Assembly: GCA_002224055.1 (NCBI GenBank) | Contig: AZLU01000019.1 | Location: 61,819 to 125,818 of the forward strand | DNA length: 64,000 nucleotides | Direction: 5' to 3' | Origin: Pezizomycotina sp. ARF18 | Lineage: Eukaryota; Ascomycota | In this document: piece by piece, positions 35,232 through 47,212 of the stretch | Layout of the letters: each line of letters opens with the position of its first letter | How positions within the stretch are numbered: the stretch's first letter is position 1 | Notes under the pieces: model-generated | What the model saw: only the letters and a program-made list of their open reading frames with translations | Told to the model about the DNA's origin: nothing | Databases searched by the model: none | Translations under genes and position numbers: made by a program

Positions 35232-36899
35232 TTTGGACGTAGAAAGTTGGTTTGCTCGAAATAGCCTTGGATTCTGTTGTTAATTGGGAAGTGGTATGTA
35301 GATGTGGATAGTTGGTTTGTGTTGATGAATGATTTGAATGATGCAGACTTCGGATGGAAGAACAGCTATCTTTATACTTGAGCTCTACGTCTTAGAATCG
35401 TGATAATGAACTCATCTTGAGTAGCGAACTTCAATGAATCTCTGTTCGGTGCTGTGATTATCGTTGACTCCACTTCTTACTCACCCAGGACTGTCATCTT
35501 ACGCTGGAGTTCTACTTCGGAGGAAGACATACCGGGCCTAGATTTAAAGAGCGAACATGCAAAAAGAGGATGAGTCCAGGCGGTCAATTACTATTCTACA
35601 ATGGCCCAGATGTGTATTCTCCTACCAATGACATTCAGTGTCACGGATGATTTAAACCAAGCCTTAGACCGATTTTCCGGACCCTCGCCGGCCTCAAGTG
35701 CAGGGTTTGAGATGTATTCCAAATTGATCCCCTGCACAACTTGGGCACCTTTATAAGCATCTAAACATCTTTAGAGAATCGGAGAAACTCGAACCGAATC
35801 GTTCAACCGCGAAAGAGAAAAAGCGATTACTAAAAGAGCGTTGGGGCGATAAAGGAAGAACCACTCGTAAGGCTTCAGGCACGTCTGACACTCTGAGAAC
35901 CGGGATCGTTCCGGGAGTTTGACACTGCTATAACCACGATTTCATGGTGCCCTTCGCGTTATCTTACTCGACCCACTCTTGGATCCTAGCTATCGCTGAC
36001 CGTTTTATGTGCGTAATGGTGCTACTCCATCGTCTCCAAGCACCTGATGCAGAAGCCAGTAAAAACTATTTAGTTTGTCGCTGTCAAGGAATTTCCCGGT
36101 TCTAATAGGGCAGTTAGGTAACGGTCGGGCCCAATTAGGCGTGAACTTATACAGTTTTCCGACCCATTCCGCCCGACCCCTAAATCTTGACCAATAGTCT
36201 CATCGCCCTGACCTTCTGCAGTCATGACAAGCGCTCAATCTGGCAATTAATAGAACTAAGGATTGAAAAGCTTCTGCAGACTTTTTAGCACCCACACTCC
36301 TTTTTTATAAATTATAAATCGTGATGTATCCTGGTCCTGCGATGTAAGCGTCTTGATCTTCTATTAAAGGAAAGTAGCAGTGTATTGCTGATAATGAACT
36401 AGGTTTGGGATATCGAGGCGAAGCTAATAAATAATTATTTTCACCGAAACTCGGCAAATAGCCAAGACGCATGTCTCGCGATTTTTCCGGTTGGGAAGAC
36501 CGAGCTTCTGTAAATATTTACTCTAGCAACATTCTAATACACGACGGGTCGTGGTTTTGGGCCTGAAGAAAATGATTATAGATGCCATATATATATCCAA
36601 TGAACAACGCGCCTCTCTCGTAGGTGTTATCTTCAATGTCCGCCAATCTCCGTCTCCATGAATATATTATCTAACTGATGGTGAGATCTACTGATGGTAG
36701 TAGTGACGTCTTGTTACAGTTGCTGGCAAATGATCCCTCATCATCTAGCACGACGTCTTGGAAACGCGACAGAATTTTGTATTGACTCGAGAGCTCCTTC
36801 ATGGCTGTTCGCTGTTTAAGGTTGAGCCAAGCTTTCTTGGAGATCTTGGGCCCTGGAACGTTCTGCGATCCGACTTCACCATTGAAAGACCCGGACCAC
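35232..36899. other. Intergenic region with one weak open frame
   Basis: No gene is called. A 76-codon minus-strand frame (36671-36901) begins MWSGSFNGEVGSQNVPG and contains a lysine-rich helix, but nothing in it is recognisable. The rest upstream of the secreted protein holds only its probable promoter, immediately right of 35231. Confidence 0.45.
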
Positions 36900-37275
36900 A
36901 ACTCATCATAGGATTTGACATAGATTGCGTGACGTGAATATCAAAACAGGCATCATCGGAATAATGGAATCTCTTAACGATAGGTTTGGCAGTCTGATCT
37001 CCACTCGGCCTCGGAAAGACTACCGCCCAGGGCTTAAGATCTCTTGGTAGTCACGTCTGACATAAATTCCGTATCCGAAGCTAGGATTATCCGACTATTG
37101 CGGTGATGCCTTTTATATTACTTATCGCGCGTTCGCGCGAGGCGATATATCGTGACATATATTCTACCTAATTTCTTCGTATCGCCATGGGAGCCACATA
37201 TCGTGAAATCCACAACGTGCCAATTTTCAACATGATATTGATGGCATGTGAAGCATCAAGAATAGCATATTGTTC
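36900..37275. repeat. Dispersed flanking repeat, copy 1
   Basis: It is a diverged match to 39985-40350. Shared blocks include caggcatcatcgg/taggcatcatcgg, a tctgatctcc...ggcctcggaaaga block, cccagggctta and gaaatccacaa before gcatgtg. Both copies lie just beyond the 3' end of an F-box/LRR gene (copies D and E), so the repeat is part of a duplicated gene-plus-flank unit. Confidence 0.65.
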
Positions 37276-37780
37276 GAAATTATATATCTTTCAGGATAGG
37301 CGACTTGGACGGGTTACCACGTCTCAGATTTTCATCCTAGTAAAGCTTTCACATTCAACATAAAACCCTCACAGTGAACGCTTTCCCCAGAGGTTCTGTA
37401 TTTGAGCACCGCACGAAATAAATAGGGTTATGCCGATACCTGAGTGCGGGTGATATACACGTTAAGCTTACCTCTTATCTTGTTTTGATATATCATTTAC
37501 TCAGGACTCATATTTGATACTATTCTATATTTCAACTCACCACGCGGATGATGAACAGTGAAGGCTACCCATTACCAGCGCAGTCATACGACCGATGAAG
37601 CTCTGAAGCAATACAACATGGTACATGAGCAACTGCCCTGTATGGAGTCTGTTGGAGTCTTGTTTTATTTCTACCTCTCTATGAATACCCTAATAGTAAT
37701 ACAATTCAACAGGATATTTACTGCATTTTATAGAATATTGAAAACCCGTCACGACGAAAAGAAAAGTTCGAGGAGACATT

Positions 37781-39531
37781 TCAAAAATTGTTAATGGCGC
37801 AAAACCCATCGATTCGAGCGAGAGACGTACCACAGGGATCGACGCCCCCACCAGTCGTTAAGGAAGCCCCTTCACGACTGTCATACAAATCGGAGCCTTG
37901 GCAGTACACGCTTAGGCTGACACCGTCTGGGAGTTTATTTTTGCTTGAGACCCACTCTGCCACATGTTCTCCTGCCTGGACGTGATCTCGACACAGGCTC
38001 TGACTGCCACTATCGAGTAGAATAAAGCGTAGAGTTAGGTTTACGAACCCTGGGGCTTTGTTTATTATAGCAGCGACGGTATCGAGGGTTTGAATGCGTG
38101 TTCCTTCCTATCAGTAAGGTCAACGGGCTCCATAAGGGTCATTGTTTTCATTTTACTGAAATCGAGTCTCGCGATCTGTTCGCTAAGCTTTTGGACGGAC
38201 CACAGGCCGGCCATTGCAATAGCTTCGGGATTTACGCCTTCCGGCTTTTCGGTGCCATCTGATACCTCGCGGTAATCGTGCGAACTCGAAAGTCCGATGA
38301 CAAGTTCTTCCAGCTGGCCAGAAATCGCCGGAAGAACGGTGGTATAGAATTCCTGAGCGACCTCTGAGCCGTTGCTCGAGTCCTTTCTAAGCCGGTCGTG
38401 AACAAAGCCATGCGGCAAGTTGATCTTTAGAGTGGTCAATCCAGATGCTAGCCCCAATTTCAAGTATTTCAGGCTAGGCTCCTCTAGAATGTTGATCTCT
38501 AGGCTCGATAAAGATATTCCGACCTCTTGGATTGACGACCACATCTGAGACCGCAATTCGGAATCTAGCCAGAAATTATACCCGAACGTCAGTTCCGAGA
38601 GTTTGCTGTGTTCGAACTTGCGCCAATTTTCGACGCTCGAGATCGGTTGGGATGTGTTGAAATTTAGCCCTCGAATCCCCTGTGGGATCTCATCCGCGTT
38701 GAGGAGCGAAAATAGTTCTTCGAATCGCATATCTTCGTGAAAGAGGTCAAGGTACTTCAACCTGGGAGATCGCTTGATTACCATGGCGAGGTCATGTAAA
38801 AGCTCTGGGCTTGGGTCGAGGATTGCCCCCGCCAAGGTCAATCGGGTCACCCGGATAAACGTTTCAGGCATGTCCTACCTTAATGGATTGGCAAATACTG
38901 ACATCTAGATCGACGGAGACTTTATCATCGACCGTTGAGAGTAACCGGAAAAATTCGTCAACATATTCAGGCGCGATCCGGCCCATACCATAGAAGTTGA
39001 CGACTTGTGCATTGATGGTTGTGAGGTTTGTCATCACCGGAATAAGGACCGGCAGGATCGATTTCGCAAACAAGTACAGCTGACGAGTGACAGGCGAAGA
39101 GGACATATTTCGAAATAGAACCACAAATTTCTTGGAAACGTAAAGAACCCGGACCGTTTGTATGCCTCGTCGTTAAGTGACTCCTGGATGAGTTTGACAT
39201 TTGATCCGCCTTCCTCGGTAACTCTTATCTTCAAGTGTTTGAAGAGCACGCTTGATGCGACGGCATTAAGGGCTTTGTTCACTTGGCGCAGGTTCTTGAG
39301 GGTGATAGTATATGATTTCTAGATGTAAAGACTGTATGAGGCTTCTAGTTTTTGAGATGATAGGAAGGGGGGAACAAATGGTGGACGAATAAAAGAGTAT
39401 TTAGTAGCACGCAGGCTCTCAAGTGAGCTTACCTTTGCGGTCGCGATCGCCCAGAGGGATTCCCTGATTAGCTTCAGTAATATCTCCGTCGGCAGATCAC
39501 TAAGCATGGTGCCCATTCTTGGTTTCAACAT
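37781..39531 (-). CDS. F-box/LRR-like protein, family copy D, best-preserved member
   Basis: Exon 1 carries the F-box LSDLPTEILLKLIRESLWAI. It is followed by an intron at 39319-39432 (GTAAGC donor, CTAG acceptor, phase 0). Exon 2 opens with LKNLRQVNKALNAVASSVLF and SGFFTFPRNLWFYF, and a LRR-like array runs through the rest (RLKYLDLFHEDMRFEELFSL, SLSSLEINILEEPSLKYLKL). The conserved module LWSVQKLSEQIARLDFSKM and MTLMEPVDLTDRKEHAF sits near 38100-38250. The C-terminus (AEWVSSKNKLPDGVSLSVYC) ends at 37781. Three one-base frame changes break it, near 39110, 38872 and in the AAA run at 38091-38093. It probably marks the ancestral gene structure of the family. Confidence 0.75.
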
Positions 39532-39984
39532 CTTCGCTCTCTTTAGGAGATTGAATGCGGAGATAAATGATACTCAATAATGAGGGTTTCTGAATCTTGT
39601 GACGATGAAGTTTATCTGGCAATAGAAGTAATCAACGAAACTAAGGTTTGACAAGCCTAGTGGAAGTATTGGAAAATAATGGAGGGAGCTAAAACTTTCG
39701 AGTATATCGTGTTGATTAATTACACATGATGTGGAAAATCTCCTGTTCGGTCGTACTTATAACCTTGAAGCTCCTTTGTCTACTATTTGATATATGATAT
39801 TCGAATTCACTAATTCTGAAACCCATACGGAATTTTTTCGATCTTCCTTTCTTCTAGTCGTTAGCCACAGAGGGACCAATAGTAGTAACTTCTTGTTACA
39901 AGACTGCATAAGGCGAATCGAATCTCAAGTTAAAATACAATCGTCTAAAAATAAGGGTCTAATGCTAGAGCAATAGTGCGTTTC

Positions 39985-40350
39985 ATAGGACTTCACATAG
40001 ATAACGCGACGTGAGTGTTCAAAATAGGCATCATCGGGGGCAATTAGCAGTGTTCTAGAATTCATGAAGCTTTGGATGGGAGGTCTGATCTCCGCTGGGC
40101 CTCGGAAAGATTACCAGGTTCGGCCCCGAAAAAGCCCAGGGCTTATGGCCGCGCATAAATTCTGTGCTCGAAGCGTTGCATATCCACCTGCTGCCGCGAG
40201 GCTTTGAGATAATATAATTATTACGGTTCGCGCAGGGTGATATATAGATTTATATTCTGCCTAGTTTCTCGAGAAAGCTATGATAGACACAACTAGCGAA
40301 ATCCACAATGCATTTTCATCGTGATATTACCAGCATGTGGTAAGCACTTA
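39985..40350. repeat. Dispersed flanking repeat, copy 2
   Basis: It is the counterpart of 36900-37275, lying about 3.09 kb to the right and with the same order of shared blocks. It flanks the 3' side of F-box/LRR copy E, as copy 1 flanks D. It differs by many substitutions and by an insertion of about 30 bases around 40110-40135. Confidence 0.65.
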
Positions 40351-40411
40351 CCAATGATTCAAGAGATTGGGTTTCCGCACTCGAGCCAAGTATTATTTAT
40401 TGTTTTATTTA

Positions 40412-40456
40412 GTTTTTTTTTTTTTTTTTTTTTTTTTGGGGGGGGGGGGGGGGGGA
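40412..40456. repeat. T-run followed by G-run
   Basis: About 25 T followed by about 18 G at the coding-free edge of copy E. Such runs are prone to length error in sequencing. Confidence 0.85.
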
Positions 40457-40689
40457 ATCTTTTGGAATGATTTCTCTTTCATCCGGAATACTGCTTATAT
40501 TTGCCGATATACGATGATTTTCCACGTCTCAAACTTTTCTCTCAGAACTTCCATTATCAAATATGTCTCACGGTGGGATTCAACCACGGGGTCCTGTATT
40601 ACAAATATCGCAGAACGTATATAAGGTTTACACCTGATCGGAATGCCAGAGACGATAAACGATCCGCTCGCCTTTAGCGTTTTGATATC

Positions 40690-41480
40690 TTAATCTATCA
40701 AGCTCCGAGTCAAATTCTCCAGCCTAGGAGCCTTACTCATTATTGCCGCAATGATATCGAGAGTCTTGAAAACGTGTTGCTTCCTGTGCGCCAAGTCGGC
40801 GGGTTCCATCAGGATCATGCTCGTCATTTTGTTGAGATTGAGCTTTTCGAGTTGCTCGCCGAGCCTCGAGACAGACCAGAAGCTGGGTATCGTAGAAGCT
40901 TCGGAATTTATAGTGCAATTCTTGGAAACTTTATAATTGTAATCATCGTCAGGTGGCTCGATGTGATCGTGCGATACCGAAAGCTTGGTTTCGAGAGTCG
41001 GCTCGAGAATTGCGCTGGATAGCTCTAGCTCCTTCAGCCCAGAGAGGTGCTTCAAACATTGCCCTAGGCGGTCAACATGGGTTACATGCATTGACAAATT
41101 AACAGAGAGCCTATCACCAAGCGCTGAGAGGAGCTTGAAAAGCGACGTAACACTCGAGATCGATAGCTTGCCGGCTAGATCCGTAAACGCGCACGGAGCT
41201 CCATGAGGTTTGACAACATCGGGATGAGTGCTGGCAGGATGGATACCACGAACATCTCCGGCTGGTTGTTTACGGCATCCATATCTTCGTCGTGCTTAAT
41301 GTTGAAATGAAGCCATACGCAGCTTGGAAAGGTAAAGAATCCAGATCATTTATATGCCTCGTCGCTTGGCCTGCCATCCCTTTCTATGCCCAGTTCTTTA
41401 AAGAATACACTCGAAGCGACAACATTAAGCGACTTGCATACTTGGCGCAAGCTCTTGAGATCGGTTGAGTAGGAACCCTA
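40690..41480 (-). pseudogene. F-box/LRR-like copy E, 5'-truncated
   Basis: The region has a match to the exon-2 start of copy D (SLRQVCKSLNVVASSVFF, near 41440, then SGFFTFPSCVWLHFN) and the C-terminal module (FWSVSRLGEQLEKLNLNKM, MILMEPADLAHRKQHVFKTL, AAIMSKAPRLENLTRS). An acceptor-like CTTAG precedes exon 2 near 41480, but no F-box exon is recognisable in the upstream 300 bases. I therefore call it truncated at its 5' end. It shares its 3' flank repeat with copy D, so D and E are likely tandem duplicates about 3.1 kb apart. Confidence 0.6.
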
Positions 41481-42453
41481 AGTGAACACAGTGTATGAGA
41501 TTTTTTTTTTTTCAGCTCAACGAGACATAGGGAAGAGAAGGTAAAAGAGGGTTTATTAACGGCGCCCCTCCCGCTATACATTCTCGTTTAAGTATGCTTG
41601 CAGCGTGCCTGTCGTACGGGGATTCAATGACCGAGAACTCCAGAGCGGCGTAACGGAACATTTATGTGTAACGGTTTTCAAGGAGGATATCTGATATGAT
41701 TGGCTTCCTTTATATATATGTATTTCTGGGAACATTTGGAGGAGTTTCAGATGGCTAAAGGAGGACATGTCAAAATGAACTGTTGGTCGAAAAGTGAACT
41801 GTTGGAGATGCCGCTATCGTTTTATATGAACTAAAATGGTACTAAGGGAAAACTTCCCAGCGCTCATACTTATATTTCGAAAAAGGTACGGTGTAAGAGA
41901 CGCCCCGTCTGAGACCCAGGGCCCGATTTATTCGCCATCGTGGCATCTAGAGCAGGTATAGGTACGAAAAATTGCCCGACTTCCTAGCACTAGATTCTCG
42001 TGGAGGTCTTTCTTTTTGACTTAAGGGGCTAAGGTTAAGTTTCTTTACCTCCCACATGCGCCGGGAGGAAGCGTCCAGAACTCTGAGTGCGTACACCAAG
42101 AGATAAAGTTCGTAGATGTATTGGAGTCGGCAACGCGATGCTGATGCTTAAGGCTTGGATGCCCACGAAATGACTAGAGATGTTTTGTATACTTCGCCGA
42201 CTTTGATGAAACGAGTTGAGCGAAGCCTTGTATAATTCCTTCAAGTTGATATGCGAATATAATACTGAATTTCCTTTCCTTGGTACTTAGTACCTAATGG
42301 CTTCTGTGCAACAAAGTCATGTACGAAAGATATCTGAGTTATAGAAAGCTAGGCAAAAATAGTTTCAAACCGAACTATTACAACGCACCCTGGGAAGGGC
42401 GAGATGTTGTGCTGGAGTGTTTAAAAAAAAATCGTAGTAACATAATTCCACCT
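41481..42453. other. Intergenic spacer
   Basis: No gene is seen. Short open frames at 41574-41768 and 42035-42244 (-) have no recognisable motif. Confidence 0.5.
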
Positions 42454-43764
42454 TCAAGTTGAGCCTCTACGTGATTCGGTCTCGTCATTTACCGGTGAAT
42501 CTTCACCTTCGAGTAATCCAGCTACATCAGCCTCTCTATACAACTTCAGGAGCTCCTGAAGGGGCGTCGTCCAACGGCCGTTGCTGGATTTAAGTGCAGT
42601 TTCAGTAGAACCCTGACTACGGTCCTTTCCGGATATGAGGTTTGACCCGACCGTCCCTTCCCCGTCGAGGTACTTCAGCACCGTAGTGACGCAGTCGATC
42701 CAGAGGTTCACGTCGTCCCTCATTTTCACCGTAGCGGGTCGTGGATTCCACTCCGTGAACGTCTTGATGATCCTCCTTAGGGCTCGCCTAAGGCGTTTGC
42801 TTTTCTCCGCGCAAAAGGAGATACGTACAACGAGGAGCTTGGGACTAGCCGATACCAAGCGCGCCAGGCGTTGGCGACCAGAAGGACGTTAATGCGGATG
42901 TTGTTGTTAGGATTGAGTGACTCCGCGAAGGAAACGAGAAAAGCTGCGTCAGCTGGCGTCCGTGAACCTGCTCTTCCAACCGGGTAAACGGCCACGCGGC
43001 GCACATGGCCACCGCTTCTTCTCTGACTTCCGCCTCGCTGTTGGCTTCTGCTCGTCGCGCAGGCCATATGAGTTTCCAGTTTGACGGTGTAGCTCCGGAG
43101 CTGTTCTATAATGAGCGGGAGTGCAGCGGTATAGAACTCGCCAGCCAGCGTCTGAACATTTCGACCGTCATGTTCAGGTCGCACGCCCTGTGTGGTACTG
43201 AGAAGCAGAGGTGCGAAAGATTTGCGGCGAGAGGTGACTTGAGGTACTGCACGGTTGCGTTGCTGATGAGGTTTATCCTGATACCCTCTAAAGCGATGCC
43301 CGCGTCCTTGATCGAAATCCACATCACCTCCCGCTTCGCCATGTCCACCCAGTAGAAGCGTTCTCCAACGGGGAATTCACTGTCAAGGGCTTCAAATTTA
43401 TAAGTTTTGCAATACGTGTCGGCGAGTAAGCGGGTGCACGCTCTCGAGTTCCAATTTCGGAGTTGAGCGGGGTGTCGTTGAGCAACGCGAAGGTTTCATT
43501 CAGATGTAAACCTCCATCCCGGTCCATCAATTGTATCCTCCGCAGATTCGGTGATTGTGTGATCATGAGAGCGAGACCGCAGGCAGTTTCGGGCGTCATC
43601 GACCTTCCTGCTAAGTCGATTTCCCGAATCCCGGTCAAGTTTCGAAGACATACCGCCAGCAACACCGGATCCAGACGAATGAGACGAACATCGATAGCCA
43701 TCTGATCGTGACGCGCACGCGCCGCCATAAGCCGTTCGCCGGATTTACGGATGTTGTCGATCAC
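42454..43764 (-). pseudogene. F-box/LRR-like copy F, LRR part only
   Basis: It opens inside the LRR array (LLAVCLRNLTGIREIDLAG, LMITQSPNLRRIQLMDRDG). It passes through MWISIKDAGIALEGIRINL and LKSPLAANLSHLCFSVPHRA, then EFYTAALPLIIEQLRSY and AVAMCAAWPFTRLEEQVHG. It ends with SASPKLLVVRISFCAEKSKR, LWIDCVTTVLKYLDG and an acidic tail (EGEDSPVNDETES). The C-terminal order matches copy J better than D, so F and J form a second subtype. No F-box exon is found: the sequence immediately upstream is the head of copy G on the other strand. Confidence 0.55.
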
Positions 43765-44251
43765 TGATACGGAGGAAAGCGCTGACCTGGAATTAATATT
43801 TGGCGGGTGTCATCAGTACAAACGGTTTAGCGCAGCGGAAGCTCGAAAGTTGGACCTCGACGGGGTACATCCGCCTTTCAGCCTCATTTTACTCCGCTGG
43901 CTCCCGTCACTGAAGGAGCTAGTGTTAGGCAAGATTTTAGGAATCTTCTACCCGCTGAACGAGGACCTCCGGAAGGAGATGTGGATCAACAACGTTAAAA
44001 CCGCCGGAATCGCGTTGGAGGTGGTCAAGATGAACCTGCCGAACTTCGAGACCTGGGCGTACCTAACGTCAAGGCTCGCCAAAAACCTCCGCGGACTGCA
44101 CATCTACCTCCCGCACGGCGGCTTGAACCTCGGAAAGGACGTCGACGAAGCTTACTGGAAGACTTATCAACTTAGCCATCTTTTCAGTCTCGTTCTATAT
44201 TCTCCTATAAGTAGATATCCTCTTGTTTTTTCTAAATACTCAGTAGTCTGA
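43751..44251 (+). pseudogene. F-box/LRR-like copy G, LRR fragment
   Basis: It shows RWLPSLKELVLGKILGIF followed by RKEMWINNVKTAGIALEVV and RLAKNLRGLHIYLPHGGLNL. The first two parallel the MWISIKDAGIALEG block of copy F and the last matches the KINLPHGF block of copy D. It starts only bases away from the head of copy F and runs the other way, so the two fragments are head-to-head. The frame ends after LSHLFSLVLYS and no C-terminal module follows. Confidence 0.5.
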
Positions 44252-44449
44252 TCTTGCAAGTTCCAACACGTACTTTGATTTTTTTTTTTTTCTCCACTTT
44301 TTCTATTCAGTTTTTTATTTATTTATTTATTTATTAGTTAGCGAATTCTTTTCTCCTCCAAGTTCCTAATTCACTTCCTCCCTGTAAAAGCCATCGCCAC
44401 TTGTCATCATCCAGTCACTCGATCACATCTCAATAACGAGGCTTCACTG

Positions 44450-44790
44450 CACTCCCGCGAGATTTCACTTGGATCAACGAGTCATTAGATAGCCTTCCGA
44501 CAGAGAGCCTGCGACAGATCCTGATGAAGCTCTATCACGACGTAAGTGCCCTATGCGTCTTGAGAGGATCCTTTGCCCTCCGTCTCATCATCCCTCCGTG
44601 GACCACTCTGCGTACCTTCAACTGACATACAGGCCCGAGGAAAGCGTCATTATTCAGACAACGGTAGAACAAACACAAGTTCAGCACGCTCGACCAGCTC
44701 AAATTACGAGGAATCGACAGCCTAGGACGCCGACCTCTTTCGATTCGCCCACGAACGCTGGAAAAACTTACACTTAGTTAGTCTAATCTA
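44450..44790 (+). pseudogene. F-box/LRR-like copy H, N-terminal fragment
   Basis: The F-box exon reads SLDSLPTESLRQILMKLYHD and ends at a GTAAGT donor near 44542. An acceptor follows (CATACAG, near 44630), giving the same exon-1/intron arrangement as copies A, B and D. Exon 2 contains FSTLDQLKLRGIDSLGRRP and RTLEKLTLS before a stop. No LRR array of normal length follows. It may be the displaced 5' end of copy G or F. Confidence 0.5.
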
Positions 44791-46105
44791 GTCAAGTCCG
44801 AAATTAGCGACTGTTGACGTGTTTTTTTTTTTTTTTTTTTTTTTATAAATTAGTATACATGACATTGAAGTTTTTATTTTACTTGTTATTAGCGGGTTTA
44901 TAGCTTATAAGTTACAGGAGGAAGTACTTGCTAGCTCGTAGCACTTTTTTTTAAAAAAAAAAAACCGAATGATGTTTCGAGCAAGGCGTATAACTTCGTA
45001 GGTCGTTTGTTTCGTGGTGATTCGGCCGGCCCGAGAGGTAGATGATTCAGAATATATAGGTCCGCTAACAATAAAGTTAACCAGGACGGCTGACCATTAG
45101 AGGCGGTCTTTTGTCACCTTTCCTATCCAACTGATATGCGTGCGGGATTTTCATGGAAACTTCAGGTTGTTTGCACACCGAAATATTCCTACTATTTATT
45201 TCTGAATTGCAAGAGCACAAAACTCAAAAAAAAAAAAAAAAAAAAAAAAAGGTACTAAGGCTTCCACCACATTGTGAGTTTCATGTCATTCATTTCTCGC
45301 TAGTGCGCGGACAAAGGTTCGTCGCCCATACATATTATTCCTGGAGAGCAAGCCGGGATCGTGATCAAACAGGTTTCGAATTTTGATGTTTCGAAAAAGG
45401 ATACCCGACGCGATGTTGTTCGGCCTTTTGTTGACGAAGCGAATACGTATCGAATACGACGCATTGGAGGGAACAAAGAGGGGGGTTAAAAAAGGAGACA
45501 AGTTTGATGATTATCGCGATGGTTGAGATTGAGGAGTTATTGGTGTTCAACCTCTTTTATTTTATTTTTATTTTATTTATTTATTTATTTTATTTTATTT
45601 TATTTTATTTTATTTTATTTATTTATTTTATTTATTTTATTTTATTTTATTTTATTTTATTTTATATTTCCCCTCTTCCTTCCCTTCTTCTTTCTTTCTT
45701 TTTTTTTTCCTCTCTTAGCAGCACGGATCGACGATATCCAGAACGAAACGCGGCAGCACCAGCGTCAAACGTCAGCGACTTCCATCGCGCTCCAGCCGCG
45801 CTAGAATCTGCCAAACATATACCTTCAACAGCAACGGGAAGTACTCTTTTTGAACACGAAGAAGGGAAAAAAGAATGAATATAGCTTAAGCAATAGCAGT
45901 AGAAGATCTCAATGTTGTTTGTTTTTTTCATCCGCGCGATAAGGATCTAAATTTTCAACTCAAAACTACAGATCTGCGAGCGCACCCTCCGATACTGTTC
46001 ATTTTCTACCGGCTCCAAACCCTTCTAGTTATAAACCAACCTGCCCCCCCCCCCCCCCCTCTTCCTCTCTAAAACGTGCGACAGCGATATACGCTAACAG
46101 TTTCA
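44791..46105. repeat. Spacer rich in simple repeats
   Basis: It includes T-tract 44821-44844, A-tract 45226-45250, (TTTTA)n at about 45556-45665 and a C-run at 46044-46059. No gene is supportable; the long open frames in 45504-45878 are translations of the repeat. Confidence 0.7.
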
Positions 46106-47212
46106 CAAACCCCCCATCATCCCCTCCCTCCCCTTCACGCCAACATACTCGAACTCCACCATCCTTCCTCCAGCACCATGACCTCGTGCCAAGCCTAAAC
46201 CCATCCCGCTCCCAACCTCCTTCGCATACCTCATAAACCTCCGAAGATCGCTAGATGCGTCGGATGCTCTTTGCTCCACTTCTCGAGACTAGCGAGGCTA
46301 TCAAGTACGCTAGTCCGAACGTCTGTCCGTATCCTCGAGCACCGTCATGAAACGGCAGCAGTAGCAGCCGACCGTTGCTCCGGAGTCGCGGAGAACGTCA
46401 TGCGGCGAGTAGGACGGGCTGCATCGTCGTAAGGTAGAGGGAACGCTCGTCGTGGGAAGTGGAGGAGATGTCTTGGCCGCTGCGGATCACCGCGAGGTTC
46501 CTCTTGCCGGACACTTTGACCCTTTTCTTTTCATCCTTGGCGTTGCCGCCATCCTCTCCCCGCTGCTATCGTCCTTGGGAGCCATTTTCTCCCCTCCAAC
46601 GCGTCCGCCCGCGAAACCGGTATCCTGTCCCTCATGCTGCCCAGTACCCGTGCTCCCTGACCATCCCGCTGACGCCACCGCGCATGTTCGCCGCCCCCTC
46701 CGGCTTGTCCTTATCCGTGAATAGCGTCTCAAAGCGTTCTACGCTCGGGTGGAATATTTCCAAGTAATACCCGTTATCGTCTTCTCCTTGCTTATCTAAT
46801 CCGTCCCAGAACGCTTGAAAGCCGGAGGCAGTACGCCACTCTGCGAAAAGGGAGGAGAGGCCAGTAAGCGATCACGGCGACGTTGTAGAGGCCGGAAGAG
46901 TCGGTGGAGGAGGCGAGTTCATGGAATGAAGGGTTGCTCGAGGAGGAGGAGGAGAGGTAGGGAGGACATGAAGGATTTGAGGGTGGTGAGGGATCGGTAG
47001 AGAAGAGGAAGGGGAGGGCAGTTGGGGTTGGTATTGGATGCCGATGACGGCCATGACGAGATCTTTTGCGGACTCAGGGAAGCGGGCGGAGTAGGAAGGG
47101 TACGGCGGTTCGTACGTCTCGGATGGGAGGGATGATTTGAGAGTAGGAGAAGGACGGTGAGGTGTGGCGGGATGGCCGATTCGAGAGTTTGAGCGGACAT
47201 GGCGAAGGACAA
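46106..47212 (-). CDS. Phenylacetaldoxime dehydratase-like heme enzyme, frameshifted
   Basis: Aldoxime dehydratases use heme to dehydrate aldoximes to nitriles. The start MSAQTLESAIPPHLTV is followed, in changing frames, by YPSYSARFPESAKDLVM AVIGIQYQ (across one frame change), then NVAVIAYW, YYLEIFHPSVERFETLFTD, MVREHGYW, NLAVIRSGQDISSTSHDERS, VGCYCCRFMTVLED and SLEKWSKEHPTHLAIFGG. The HPTHLAIF segment is the usual proximal-histidine neighbourhood. The C-terminus ends VEFEYVGVKGREGMM, with TGA at 46106-46108. 369 codons matches the usual family length without introns. Around six single-base frame changes interrupt it. The neighbour on the right (48119-48980) is unrelated in sequence, so no operon-like pairing with a nitrilase can be claimed. 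Confidence 0.75.

Noticed and set aside
43005-43355. Plus-strand 116-codon frame inside copy F
   Set aside because: It overlaps the coding frame of copy F on the other strand and has no family motif.
45504-45878. Long open frames over the TTTTA repeat (+)
   Set aside because: The amino acid run comes directly from the repeat; no independent motif is present.
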